Of a DNA stretch of 64,000 nt, positions 50,060 through 58,143 are shown piece by piece. Source of the DNA: Paucibacter sediminis. GTDB lineage: Bacteria > Pseudomonadota > Gammaproteobacteria > Burkholderiales > Burkholderiaceae_C. The notes under the pieces were generated by a model that did no database searches, was not told the origin of the DNA, and saw nothing but the letters and a program-made list of their open reading frames with translations. The first letter of the stretch is position 1, and each line of letters starts with the position of its first letter. The position numbers were made by a program, and so were the translations under genes. The stretch covers positions 3,513,001 through 3,577,000 of the forward strand of contig NZ_CP116346.1 in NCBI RefSeq assembly GCF_030254645.1. The letters are read 5' to 3'.

Positions 50060-51973
50060 TCAGCGGCTGTGCGAGGTCAGCTTGGCCAGCGGTGACGCCA
50101 GGCTGATGCCGGGCGCGGCGCGGCGCGCCCGTTGCGGGCTGGGCGCGGTGGCCGGGTCCTGCTCGTCCAGGTCTTCCTGTGCCGAGCCGGTCAGCAGGCC
50201 CACGCCGTCGGGGCTGCGGCGCATCGCCACGCCCACGGTGAGGATGTCGATCACCAGCAGGTGCAGGATGCGGCTGACCATGGGCAGGTGGGTGGAGACG
50301 TCCTCCACATGGTCGACGATCAGGGCCGCATCGGCCTTGCGCGCCAGCGGCGACTGGCTGGCGGTGATGGCCAGGATGGCGGCGCCGCGCTCGCGCGCCG
50401 CCTCGGCCACCGCCATCAGCTCGGGCAGCTTGCCGCTGCTGCTGATGATGACCGCCACATCGTTGGGCTTGAGCGTCTGCGCCGCCAGCAGCTGGAGGCG
50501 CGGATCGGTGTAGGCGCCGCTGGAAATGCCGAAGCGCAGGAACTTGAACTGCGCATCCTGCGCCACCACGCCGTAGTGGCCGACGGCGAAGAACTCCACG
50601 CGCGGCGCATGCACCAGCAGCTCGATGGCGCGATCGATCATGTCGCGGTTCAGCTGGCTGCGCACCTGCAGGATCGCCGAGGCGGTATTGCCCAGCACCT
50701 TGGCGCCCAGCTCGATCATGCTGTCGTCGTTGGTGACCTGGGTGTGCGTGACCGGCACCGTGCCGGTGAGGCCCGAGGCCAGGCGCAGCTTGAAGTCCGA
50801 CAGACCCTCGCAACCCAGCGAGCGGCAGAAGCGGATCACCGTGGGCTGGCTCACCGCTGCGGCCTTGGCGATCTCGGCGATCGGGTCGTTGAGCGCCTTG
50901 CGCGGATGCGCCAGCACATGCTCGGCCACGCGCAGCTCGGCGGGCGAGAGCTCGCTGCGGGCGCGCCGGATCTGCTCCAGGATGGCCGAGCCCGGCGAGT
51001 GCTCGAGGCTGCGCAGCTGCGCCTCCAGGATCGCCGAGGCGCCCTTGAAGGTGGCATGCTCGGCGGTGATCACGAAGGTCGGGATCGCCGCCACATAGCT
51101 GCTGAAGCGGCCCTTCTGCTCGAAGCGGGCGCGGAACTGCGAACGGTCGAAATACTCGCCCAGGCGCGGCACGATGCCGCCGCCGATGTAGATGCCGCCC
51201 AAGGCGCCCAGCGTCACCGCCAGGTTGGCCGCGGCCGTGCCCAGCAGGGCGCAGAACAGCTCCAGGGTCTGCACGCACACCGGGTCGCTGGCCTCCAGCG
51301 CGCGCTGGGTGATGTCGGGCGCATGCAGCTCCAGCGCGGGCGCCTTCAGGTAGTCGGCCATGGCGCGGTACATCAGCTCCAGGCCGGGGCCGGAGAGCAG
51401 GCGCTCGAACGAGACATGCTCGAACTCCTTCCAGGCATGGCGCAGCAGCGCAATCTCGCGCTCGTCGCGCGGCGAGAAGCTGGTGTGACCGCCCTCGGTG
51501 CCCAGCGCGATCCAGCCATCGCCGGCCGGGATCAGGCCCGACACGCCCAGGCCCGAGCCCGAGCCCAGAATGCCGATCACGCTGTTGGCGCGCGCCTCGC
51601 CGCTGCCCACCTGGCGCAGCTCGCTGCCACGCAGGCGTGGCAGCGCCATCGCCAGCGCGGTGAAGTCGTTCACCACCACCAGGGTGTCCAGGCCAAGGCG
51701 CTGGCGCATGTCCTCGATCGAGAACTCCCAGTGGTAGTTGGTCATGCGCACCTGGTCGCCCTCCACCGGGTTGGCGATGGCGATGGCGGCATGCGCGATC
51801 TGCACCGCCGGCAGGCTGCCCAGGTAGGCGCTCACCGCGGCGTGGAAGTCGGCGTGGTCAGCGCAGCGCAGCGAAGAGATATGACCGAACTCGCCCGGCG
51901 CCGTCTCCAGCGCGAAGCGGGCATAGGTGCCGCCGATGTCGGCGATCAGCCGGGGGCTGTCGAAATCAAGCAT
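50060..51973 (-). CDS. Bifunctional glucokinase / RpiR-family (HexR-like) transcriptional regulator
   Basis: This is a 637-residue fusion. Residues 1 to about 330 are a bacterial glucokinase (ADIGGTYARFAL, VVNDFTALAMALP, GSGSGLGVSGLIP, GTEGGHTSF), which phosphorylates glucose with ATP. Residues from about 345 are an RpiR-type HTH (IAEIAKAAAVSQPTVIRFCRSLG), followed by a SIS sugar-phosphate-binding domain (ISSSGKLPELMAVAEAARERG). This arrangement is known in Burkholderia-type bacteria. The regulator part resembles HexR, which senses 2-keto-3-deoxy-6-phosphogluconate. Six HexR-geometry dyads lie in the neighbouring sugar locus. It diverges from a second glucokinase gene across 342 bp. Confidence 0.9.
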   Translation of the reverse strand: MLDFDSPRLIADIGGTYARFALETAPGEFGHISSLRCADHADFHAAVSAYLGSLPAVQIAHAAIAIANPVEGDQVRMTNYHWEFSIEDMRQRLGLDTLVVVNDFTALAMALPRLRGSELRQVGSGEARANSVIGILGSGSGLGVSGLIPAGDGWIALGTEGGHTSFSPRDEREIALLRHAWKEFEHVSFERLLSGPGLELMYRAMADYLKAPALELHAPDITQRALEASDPVCVQTLELFCALLGTAAANLAVTLGALGGIYIGGGIVPRLGEYFDRSQFRARFEQKGRFSSYVAAIPTFVITAEHATFKGASAILEAQLRSLEHSPGSAILEQIRRARSELSPAELRVAEHVLAHPRKALNDPIAEIAKAAAVSQPTVIRFCRSLGCEGLSDFKLRLASGLTGTVPVTHTQVTNDDSMIELGAKVLGNTASAILQVRSQLNRDMIDRAIELLVHAPRVEFFAVGHYGVVAQDAQFKFLRFGISSGAYTDPRLQLLAAQTLKPNDVAVIISSSGKLPELMAVAEAARERGAAILAITASQSPLARKADAALIVDHVEDVSTHLPMVSRILHLLVIDILTVGVAMRRSPDGVGLLTGSAQEDLDEQDPATAPSPQRARRAAPGISLASPLAKLTSHSR

Positions 51974-52113
51974 GAATGAATGTGTGATGCGCGGGCTGGG
52001 GCGTGCGAGGGCAAATGGCGCTGGGCCATGAGCGCGTGATTATGGCCGCGCCCGTCCGGGCTGCCGAAAGGGTTCGCCCCAGGGCCCGGCCTGAGCACTC
52101 TCCGGAGATGAAA

Positions 52114-52128
52114 TGTAGTGTGACTACA
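52114..52128. promoter_or_regulatory. HexR/RpiR-like operator, perfect dyad
   Basis: The sequence is TGTAGT-GTG-ACTACA, a perfect 6+3+6 palindrome. It is 141 bp upstream of the fusion gene start and 188 bp upstream of glk. It is the best match of the six sites. Confidence 0.72.
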
Positions 52129-52267
52129 AGTCGACTTCAATGCAAGCGGGTGGCGTGGGCGGCGAATTTTCGGCATTCCTTTGGCAATAACGGGCATTTC
52201 TTCAGTGAAAACCCGCGAGATGGGGCCGCTTCGGGCTCGGCTGGTGCTTCGGCTCTTGTGTTGGTGA

Positions 52268-52282
52268 TGTAGTTTTGCTACC
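52268..52282 (+). promoter_or_regulatory. HexR/RpiR-like operator upstream of glk
   Basis: The sequence is TGTAGT-TTT-GCTACC; the left half is perfect and the right half matches 4 of 6. It ends 33 bp before the glk ATG, in a position to block transcription. Confidence 0.55.
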
Positions 52283-52315
52283 TTTCGGGCCGTACACAAG
52301 ACGCCGCTGGAATTG

Positions 52316-53329
52316 ATGACCGTGCCCCATTTGTCGAACAACGCAAGCCCGAGCGCGGAGGCCTATCCCTGGTTGGTGGCCGATGTGGGTGGCACCAATG
52401 CCCGCTTTGGTTGGGTGGCCGGCCCGGATTCGGGGGTGCAGCATGTGCAGGCCCTGTCGGTGCCGGCGCATCGCGGCCTGGCGGAGGCGGCGCGCGTCTA
52501 TCTGGCCGGCCTTGCGGGTCGGGTGCCGGAGGCGCGGCCGCGCCGCGCCGCACTGGCCGTGGCCACCGCCGTCACCGGCGACCAGGTCGATTTCACCAAC
52601 AGCCATTGGGCGTTCTCGCGCCAGCAGCTGCAGGCGGAGCTGGGGTTGGAGGCCTTGCTGGTCTTGAATGATTTTGAGGCGCTGGCGCTGTCGCTGCCGC
52701 GCCTGCGCGCGGCGCAATTGCGCGCCCATGGTGAGCTGCCCCTGCCGAGCGGCTGCCTGGCGGTGATCGGCCCGGGCACCGGGCTCGGTGTTGCCGGCGT
52801 GGTGCAGACGGCGCATGGCTGGGTGGCGCTGCCGGGGGAGGGCGGACATGCCACGCTGGCCGCCACCAATAACTTCGAGAGTGAGTTGCTGGCGCTGGTG
52901 CGCGAGGACCATGTGCATGTGTCGGCCGAGCGCCTGCTGTCGGGCATCGGTCTGCCGCTGCTGCACGGTGCGATGGCGCGCCTGCTCGGGGGCGCGCCGC
53001 TGCAGGCGCTGAGCCCGGAGTTGATCGTGGAGCGCGGCGTGGCGGAGCAGGACGAGTTGTGCACGCGCACGCTGGACCAGTTCTGCGCCTTCCTGGGTGG
53101 CTTTGCCGGCAATGTGGCGCTCACGCTCGGTGCGCGCGGCGGCGTCTACATCGGCGGCGGCATCGTGCCGCGCCTGGGTGAACGCTTCTTCTGCTCCGAG
53201 TTCCGTCGGCGCTTCGAGGCCAAGGGGCGGTTTGAGCCTTATCTGCGCGGCATCCCCAGCGCCTTGATCACCGACACCCTGGCGGCCCTGGGTGGTGCCG
53301 CCTTGGCGATCGAGCAATTGGAGGCGTGA
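52316..53329 (+). CDS. glk: Glucokinase (stand-alone paralogue)
   Basis: This is a second glucokinase, 337 residues. The phosphate motif ADVGGTNARFGWV, catalytic region VLNDFEALALSLPRLR, GPGTGLGVAGVV and GEGGHATL are intact, and the C-terminal GVYIGGGIVPRLGERF corresponds to the same segment in the fusion protein. The two are clear paralogues encoded back to back. The ATG at 52316 is preferred over the overlapping TTG at 52313; no strong Shine-Dalgarno is visible. It makes glucose 6-phosphate from glucose released by the GH13/GH32 enzymes downstream. Confidence 0.92.
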   Translation: MTVPHLSNNASPSAEAYPWLVADVGGTNARFGWVAGPDSGVQHVQALSVPAHRGLAEAARVYLAGLAGRVPEARPRRAALAVATAVTGDQVDFTNSHWAFSRQQLQAELGLEALLVLNDFEALALSLPRLRAAQLRAHGELPLPSGCLAVIGPGTGLGVAGVVQTAHGWVALPGEGGHATLAATNNFESELLALVREDHVHVSAERLLSGIGLPLLHGAMARLLGGAPLQALSPELIVERGVAEQDELCTRTLDQFCAFLGGFAGNVALTLGARGGVYIGGGIVPRLGERFFCSEFRRRFEAKGRFEPYLRGIPSALITDTLAALGGAALAIEQLEA

Positions 53330-53363
53330 TCGCCCGCTGCATCGGTGTCGATCAATTTGTGAA

Positions 53364-53378
53364 TGTAGTCAAAGTACA
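53364..53378 (+). promoter_or_regulatory. HexR/RpiR-like operator between glk and the TonB receptor
   Basis: The sequence is TGTAGT-CAA-AGTACA; the left half is perfect and the right half matches 5 of 6. It lies 35 bp after the glk stop. Confidence 0.6.
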
Positions 53379-53515
53379 AATGCGACACCGCGTAAACCTG
53401 TTTCTGGATGCCAAAGGTCACGAAAAATACGTATAAACCCTTGGTTATCCGATGGAATTTTCTGGAATTGTGGCGAAAAAGTGAGATTAAGGGTTTGTGT
53501 TAGCTAGTCTTGTGA

Positions 53516-53530
53516 TCTAGTTTTAGTACA
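53516..53530 (+). promoter_or_regulatory. HexR/RpiR-like operator proximal to the TonB receptor
   Basis: The sequence is TCTAGT-TTT-AGTACA, matching 5 of 6 in each half. It lies about 100 bp upstream of the receptor start. Confidence 0.55.
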
Positions 53531-53628
53531 AAATTTCTGTCATCGTTGGTTCTGGATTCCCTGTAGGCGCATTGCGTCGAATCCCAGCAGGGGCATGTGT
53601 TGTTGCAAAAAGCTTCAGGAGACAAGCA

Positions 53629-56424
53629 ATGAAGAGTTCGCAAACGAAGCGCGAGTTGTTCCGGGTCAATCCCGTTACGGCTGGCTGCCTGGTCTTGATG
53701 ATCGCGGCCGGTGGCGCGCAGGCGCAGACCACCGACAAGCTCGACACCGTGGTGGTGACCGGTATCCGCAAGGGCATCGAAGACGCCATCTCGGTCAAGA
53801 AGCAATCGGACTCCATTGTTGAGGCCATCTCCGCCGAAGACATCGGCAAGCTGCCCGACGCCAGCGTGGCCGAGTCGATCTCGCGCCTGCCCGGCGTGAC
53901 CGCACAGCGCAGCGCCGTGACCGGCCGTGCTTCGCAGGTCAGCGTGCGCGGCATGTCGCCCGACTTCAACGGCGGCCTGCTGAATGGCCGCGAGCAAGCC
54001 TCGACCGGCAGCAGCCGCGGCGTGGAATTCGACCAATACCCGGCCGAGCTGCTGGGTAGCGTGGTGGTCTACAAGACGCCGGACGCTTCGCTGATGGGTC
54101 AGGGCCTGTCGTCCACCATCGACCAGCAGACCGTGCGCCCGCTGAGCTTTGCCAAGCGCACCACGGCGATCAACTACCGCAAGGAACACACGACCAAGGC
54201 CGAGGACCAGCCCGGCTTCGGCACCGGCAGCGGCGATCGCGCCTCGCTGTCCTACATCGACCAGTTCGCCGATCGCACCGTGGGTGTGGCGCTGGGCCTG
54301 ACCAAGTCCAAGTCCAAGGGCGGTGGCCGTCCGAACTTCAACACCTGGGGTGGCTGGGTGGCCGACGTTGACTACAACGGCGGCAAGGTGAAGACGCCCG
54401 GCGGCTTCACGACCGATATCGAGAGCACCGACTTCGACCGCACCGGTGCGATGGCCGTGCTGCAGTACAAGCCCAACAAGGACTTCGAGACCATCCTGGA
54501 TGCGTTCTGGTCCAAGGGCAATTTCTCGGTCAAGAAGCGCGGCCTGGAAGGCCCGGTGGGCGGCCTCTCGGCAGGCGCGAACGACACCGGCGGCACGCTG
54601 GTCAATGCCACGGTCTCGGGCGGCGTGGCCACGGCCGGCACCTTCACCAACTGGAAGGGCGTGATCCGCAACCACAACGAGGACTACACCGACGAGCTGA
54701 AGTCCGTGGGTTGGGCCAACAACCTGAAGGCGGGCGGCTGGACGCTGAAGAGCGACCTGTCCTACTCCGACGTGAAGAAGGTCTCCGAGCGCTTCGAGAC
54801 CACCGCCGGCCTGCCTGGCAACACCACCAACGTCAAGGACACGCTCTCCTACACCGGCTTCGACGGCAAGAACCTGGCCGATGTGAAGTACACCAGCGGC
54901 CTGAACTACGCCGACCCCAGCATCATCAAGCTGACCGACGTGCAGGGCTGGGCCGGCGCCAACGGCGTGCAGGACGGCTATTACGCCAACCCGGTCACCA
55001 CCGACAAGATCAAGTCGCTGCGCCTGAGCGGCAAGCGCGACGTTGAACTGGGCCCTCTGGTGGCGTTCGACATCGGCGCCAACTACACCGACCGCAGCAA
55101 GGAGCGCATCACGCGTGAAGGCGCACTGGTGATCCTGGGCGGCCTGAATGCCGACGGCTCGGTGAAGAACCGCCTGATCTCGGCCGACATGCCCAACCCC
55201 AGCACCGGCGTCGGCGGCCTGACGGGCATCCCGACCCTGAACTGGAATCCTGCCGGCTCGGTGGGCTCGGTCTACCAGCTCAATGCCTGGTCCGACCACG
55301 ACATCGTGGGCAAGAGCTGGGGCGTCGAGGAGAAGGTCACCACCGCCTACTTCAAGGGCGATATCGACACCACCGTCGGCAGCCTGCCGGTGCGCGGCAA
55401 TATCGGCCTGCAGGTGCAGAACACGCGCCAGACGGCCACCGGCTTCAAGGTCGAGCAGGCCACTTGCGACGGCGGCACCCACCAGTGCCAGTACTCCGGC
55501 GTGAGCGCCACGCACAGCTTCAACGATGTGCTGCCCAACCTGAACCTGTCTGCCGATCTGGGCAGCGATCAGGTGGTGCGCTTCGGTGTGGGCCGCGTGT
55601 TGGCTCGTCCGAACATGGAAGACATGAAGGGCACCATCGACTTCAGCCTGAAGTCCGATGTGACCCCGGCGCGCCTGAACGGCTCCGGCGGCAACCCCTA
55701 CCTCGAGCCCTTCCGCGCCGACGCGCTGGACCTCTCCTACGAGAAGTACTTTGGCAAGAAGGGCTACATCAGCGTGGCCGGCTTTGCCAAGAAGCTCAAG
55801 ACCTACATCCTGAAGGTCGACCAGGTGTTTGACTTCGCGTCCTACCTGACGCCGGGTTCGACGCTGCCGCCGAGCGGCAGCACGGTGGGCTTCCTGAGCC
55901 GTCCCTTCAATGGCTCGGGCGGCAATATCCACGGTGTCGAGCTGGCCGTGAACGTGCCGCTGAACATGGTGTTCGATGCCCTGGATGGCTTCGGCGTGAT
56001 GGTCAACTACTCCAACACCAGCAGCTCGCTGAAGCTGCCGGCCGCGGCCTTCCAGACCCAGAACGTCAACATCCCGTCGATCCCGCTGCCGGGTCTGTCC
56101 AAGCAGGTCACCAACCTGCGCGCCTACTACGAGAAGCATGGCTTCCAGATCGCCGTAGCCGCCCGCAAGCGCTCGGACTTCCTGGGCTCGATCTCGGACT
56201 ACCAGGACAAGACCCAGCTGGTCTTCATCAAGGGTGACACCCAGGTCGATCTGCAGGCCTCGTACGAGTTCAACGATGGCTACCTGAAGGGGCTGTCGGT
56301 GCTGGCCCAGGCTGGCAATCTGACCAACTCCGAGCTGGCCTATTACGACGCTGCGAACGGCAACACCACCGATCGCAAGAAGTTCGGCAAGACCTATATG
56401 CTGGGCCTGAACTACAAGTTCTGA
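53629..56424 (+). CDS. TonB-dependent outer-membrane receptor (Xanthomonas/Caulobacter carbohydrate type)
   Basis: This is a 931-residue outer-membrane transporter that uses TonB energy for uptake. A signal peptide covers about 1-33 (cut after AQA). A TonB-box-like DTVVVTG near 39-45 is followed by a plug domain (KLPDASVAESISRLPGVTAQR), a long 22-strand beta-barrel, and a final aromatic residue (GLNYKF) as expected for barrel insertion. The KLPDASVAESISRLPGV pattern marks the TonB_Xanth_Caul group, which often takes up maltodextrins, sucrose or other oligosaccharides. The ATG at 53629 has AGGAG upstream. A terminator follows 62 bp later. The substrate is inferred from the GH13/GH32/MalFG genes. 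Confidence 0.9.
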   Translation: MKSSQTKRELFRVNPVTAGCLVLMIAAGGAQAQTTDKLDTVVVTGIRKGIEDAISVKKQSDSIVEAISAEDIGKLPDASVAESISRLPGVTAQRSAVTGRASQVSVRGMSPDFNGGLLNGREQASTGSSRGVEFDQYPAELLGSVVVYKTPDASLMGQGLSSTIDQQTVRPLSFAKRTTAINYRKEHTTKAEDQPGFGTGSGDRASLSYIDQFADRTVGVALGLTKSKSKGGGRPNFNTWGGWVADVDYNGGKVKTPGGFTTDIESTDFDRTGAMAVLQYKPNKDFETILDAFWSKGNFSVKKRGLEGPVGGLSAGANDTGGTLVNATVSGGVATAGTFTNWKGVIRNHNEDYTDELKSVGWANNLKAGGWTLKSDLSYSDVKKVSERFETTAGLPGNTTNVKDTLSYTGFDGKNLADVKYTSGLNYADPSIIKLTDVQGWAGANGVQDGYYANPVTTDKIKSLRLSGKRDVELGPLVAFDIGANYTDRSKERITREGALVILGGLNADGSVKNRLISADMPNPSTGVGGLTGIPTLNWNPAGSVGSVYQLNAWSDHDIVGKSWGVEEKVTTAYFKGDIDTTVGSLPVRGNIGLQVQNTRQTATGFKVEQATCDGGTHQCQYSGVSATHSFNDVLPNLNLSADLGSDQVVRFGVGRVLARPNMEDMKGTIDFSLKSDVTPARLNGSGGNPYLEPFRADALDLSYEKYFGKKGYISVAGFAKKLKTYILKVDQVFDFASYLTPGSTLPPSGSTVGFLSRPFNGSGGNIHGVELAVNVPLNMVFDALDGFGVMVNYSNTSSSLKLPAAAFQTQNVNIPSIPLPGLSKQVTNLRAYYEKHGFQIAVAARKRSDFLGSISDYQDKTQLVFIKGDTQVDLQASYEFNDGYLKGLSVLAQAGNLTNSELAYYDAANGNTTDRKKFGKTYMLGLNYKF

Positions 56425-56485
56425 GCGCGCTGAGCCAACAGGTGTTTGTGCTCCCCAAGGGGCCGGGCACCTGATCTATTCTCGC

Positions 56486-56519
56486 GGGGGACCAAAGAGC
56501 ACTTTGGTTCCCCGTTTTT
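56486..56519 (+). terminator. Rho-independent terminator between the TonB receptor and halogenase genes
   Basis: A 12-bp stem (GGGGGACCAAAG with CTTTGGTTCCCC, one G-U pair, loop AGCA) is followed by GTTTTT. It ends only 13 bp before the halogenase start, so the halogenase is either read through at lower level or has a promoter inside this short gap. Confidence 0.9.
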
Positions 56520-56532
56520 CATTTCGTGAGGC

Positions 56533-58056
56533 ATGAGCATGATGCAGCCGGCACTTCTGAAAACAATCGTCATCGTGGGCGGCGGCACCGCCGGCTGGAT
56601 GACGGCGGCGGCCCTGGCCACCACCCTGCGCGGCCGTTACCAGATTCGCGTGGTGGAGTCCGACGAGATCGGCATCGTGGGTGTGGGCGAGGCCACCATC
56701 CCGATGATCCAGCTCTTCAACAAGGTGGTGGGCATCGACGAGAACGAGTTCATGCGCGCCACCCAGGGCAGCTTCAAGCTGGGCATCGAGTTCGTCAACT
56801 GGGGCAAGCTGGGCGACCGCTATATGCACGGTTTCGGCCCGATCGGCCAGGCGCTCTGGACCGTGCCCTTCGAGCAGTACTGGCGCAAGATGCACGCGCT
56901 CGGCCGCGCCCAGGGGCTGGAGAACTACTCCATCACCCGCATGGCCTGCAAGGCCAACAAGTTCATGCCCCCGCGCCACGATGTGGAGAACTCGCCGCTC
57001 AACCACATCGCCTACGCCTATCACTTCGATGCCAGCCTGTATGCGCGCTATCTGCGCAAGCTCTCGGAAGAGCGCGGCGTGCGGCGCACCGAGGGCAAGA
57101 TCACCCATGCCACGCAGCGCGCCGGCGATGGCCACATCGACGCCGTGGTGCTGGAAAGCGGCGAGCGCGTGGAGGGCGATCTCTTCATCGACTGCTCGGG
57201 CTTCCGCGGCCTGCTGATCGAGCAGACGCTCAAGACCGGCTACGACGACTGGACCCATTGGCTGCCCTGCGACCGCGCGCTGGCCGTGCCCTGCGAATCG
57301 GTGCCGGTGCTCACGCCGTATACGCGCTCCACCGCGCATCGTGCCGGCTGGCAATGGCGCATCCCCCTGCAGCACCGCACCGGCAATGGCCATGTGTTCT
57401 GCAGCAACGCCATCAGCGAGGACGAGGCCGCGGCGACCTTGCTGGCCAATCTGGATGGCAAGCCGCTGGCGGACCCGCGCCTGATCAAGTTCGTCACCGG
57501 CATGCGCCGCAAGACCTGGAACAAGAACGTCATCGCCATCGGCCTGGCCAGCGGCTTCCTGGAGCCGCTCGAGTCCACCAGCATCCACCTGATCCAGGCC
57601 ACCATCCAGCGCCTGATCGACTACTTCCCCGATCAGGGCTTCAGCCAGACCGACATCGACGAGTTCAACCGCCAGAACCGCTTCGAGTACGAGAGCATCC
57701 GCGACTTCATCATCCTGCATTACCACGCAAATCAGCGCACCGATTCCGAGTTCTGGAAGGCCTGTGCGGCCATGGCGGTGCCCGAGTCGCTGCAGCGCAA
57801 GATGGCGCTGTACAAGTCGCGCGGCCGCATCGTGCGCTTCAACAACGAGTTGTTCTCCGAGGTCGGCTGGCTGCAGGTGATGGAAGGGCAGAACCTCGCG
57901 ACCCAGGGCTACAACCCGCTGGCTGACCTGCTGCCCGAGGGCGACACGGCCGACTACCTCGAGAGCGTGCGCGGCGTGATTGCGAAATGCGTGGACGTGA
58001 TGCCGGACCATGCGGCCTATATCCAGCAGCACTGTGCGGCGCCAAAGAAGATGTAG
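56533..58056 (+). CDS. Flavin-dependent tryptophan halogenase family protein
   Basis: This is a 507-residue FADH2-dependent halogenase-like protein. The nucleotide motif GGGTAGW is near 16-22. The lysine that forms the halogenating chloramine in PrnA/RebH-type enzymes is at residue 82 (SFKLGIEFVNW). The family motif WxWxIP is at 273-278 (WQWRIP), and the catalytic Glu-Ser pair lies at about 347-348 (EPLESTSIHL). All key residues are thus intact. No flavin reductase gene lies nearby. Proteins of this branch are often encoded beside TonB receptors in sugar loci of Caulobacter and Xanthomonas, and their substrate there is unresolved. The Shine-Dalgarno GAGG at 56527-56530 favours the ATG at 56539 over 56533 by spacing. 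Confidence 0.9.
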   Translation: MSMMQPALLKTIVIVGGGTAGWMTAAALATTLRGRYQIRVVESDEIGIVGVGEATIPMIQLFNKVVGIDENEFMRATQGSFKLGIEFVNWGKLGDRYMHGFGPIGQALWTVPFEQYWRKMHALGRAQGLENYSITRMACKANKFMPPRHDVENSPLNHIAYAYHFDASLYARYLRKLSEERGVRRTEGKITHATQRAGDGHIDAVVLESGERVEGDLFIDCSGFRGLLIEQTLKTGYDDWTHWLPCDRALAVPCESVPVLTPYTRSTAHRAGWQWRIPLQHRTGNGHVFCSNAISEDEAAATLLANLDGKPLADPRLIKFVTGMRRKTWNKNVIAIGLASGFLEPLESTSIHLIQATIQRLIDYFPDQGFSQTDIDEFNRQNRFEYESIRDFIILHYHANQRTDSEFWKACAAMAVPESLQRKMALYKSRGRIVRFNNELFSEVGWLQVMEGQNLATQGYNPLADLLPEGDTADYLESVRGVIAKCVDVMPDHAAYIQQHCAAPKKM

Positions 58057-58066
58057 TTTGATTACG
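58052..58066 (+). promoter_or_regulatory. HexR/RpiR-like operator at the halogenase 3' end
   Basis: The sequence is TGTAGT-TTG-ATTACG, left half perfect and right half 4 of 6. It overlaps the halogenase stop codon (58054-58056). Confidence 0.5.
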
Positions 58067-58126
58067 AAAATCCGTCTGATGTCCGGGAAAACCATGCAAA
58101 TATAGGTTTTGCAATCGTTATCAATG

Positions 58127-58141
58127 CGTAGTAAAACTACG
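58127..58141 (+). promoter_or_regulatory. HexR/RpiR-like operator abutting the binding-protein start codon
   Basis: The sequence is CGTAGT-AAA-ACTACG, a perfect dyad with one base changed from the consensus in each arm. It ends two bases before the ATG at 58144 and lies 75 bp after the previous site. Confidence 0.65.
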
Positions 58142-58143
58142 TC

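Larger units (their letters stand above)
51974..52315. other. Divergent regulatory region between the glucokinase-RpiR fusion and glk
   Basis: This 342-bp region has no credible gene. It holds two dyads of the TGTAGT-N3-ACTACA type (52114-52128 and 52268-52282), 154 bp apart, and an A/T-rich tract around 52165-52215. It should contain the promoters of both flanking genes, but I could not fix their -35/-10 boxes. Confidence 0.7.
53330..53628 (+). other. Regulatory region upstream of the TonB-dependent receptor gene
   Basis: This region of about 300 bp is A/T-rich relative to its surroundings and has no gene. It contains two operator-like dyads (53364-53378 and 53516-53530), 152 bp apart, and AGGAG at 53617-53621 as ribosome site for the receptor. 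Promoter boxes are not convincing. Confidence 0.65.

Noticed and set aside
53491-53523. Possible -35/-10 pair (TTGTGT, TAGTTT) for the TonB receptor
   Set aside because: Each box matches only about half of the consensus; too weak to report as a promoter.
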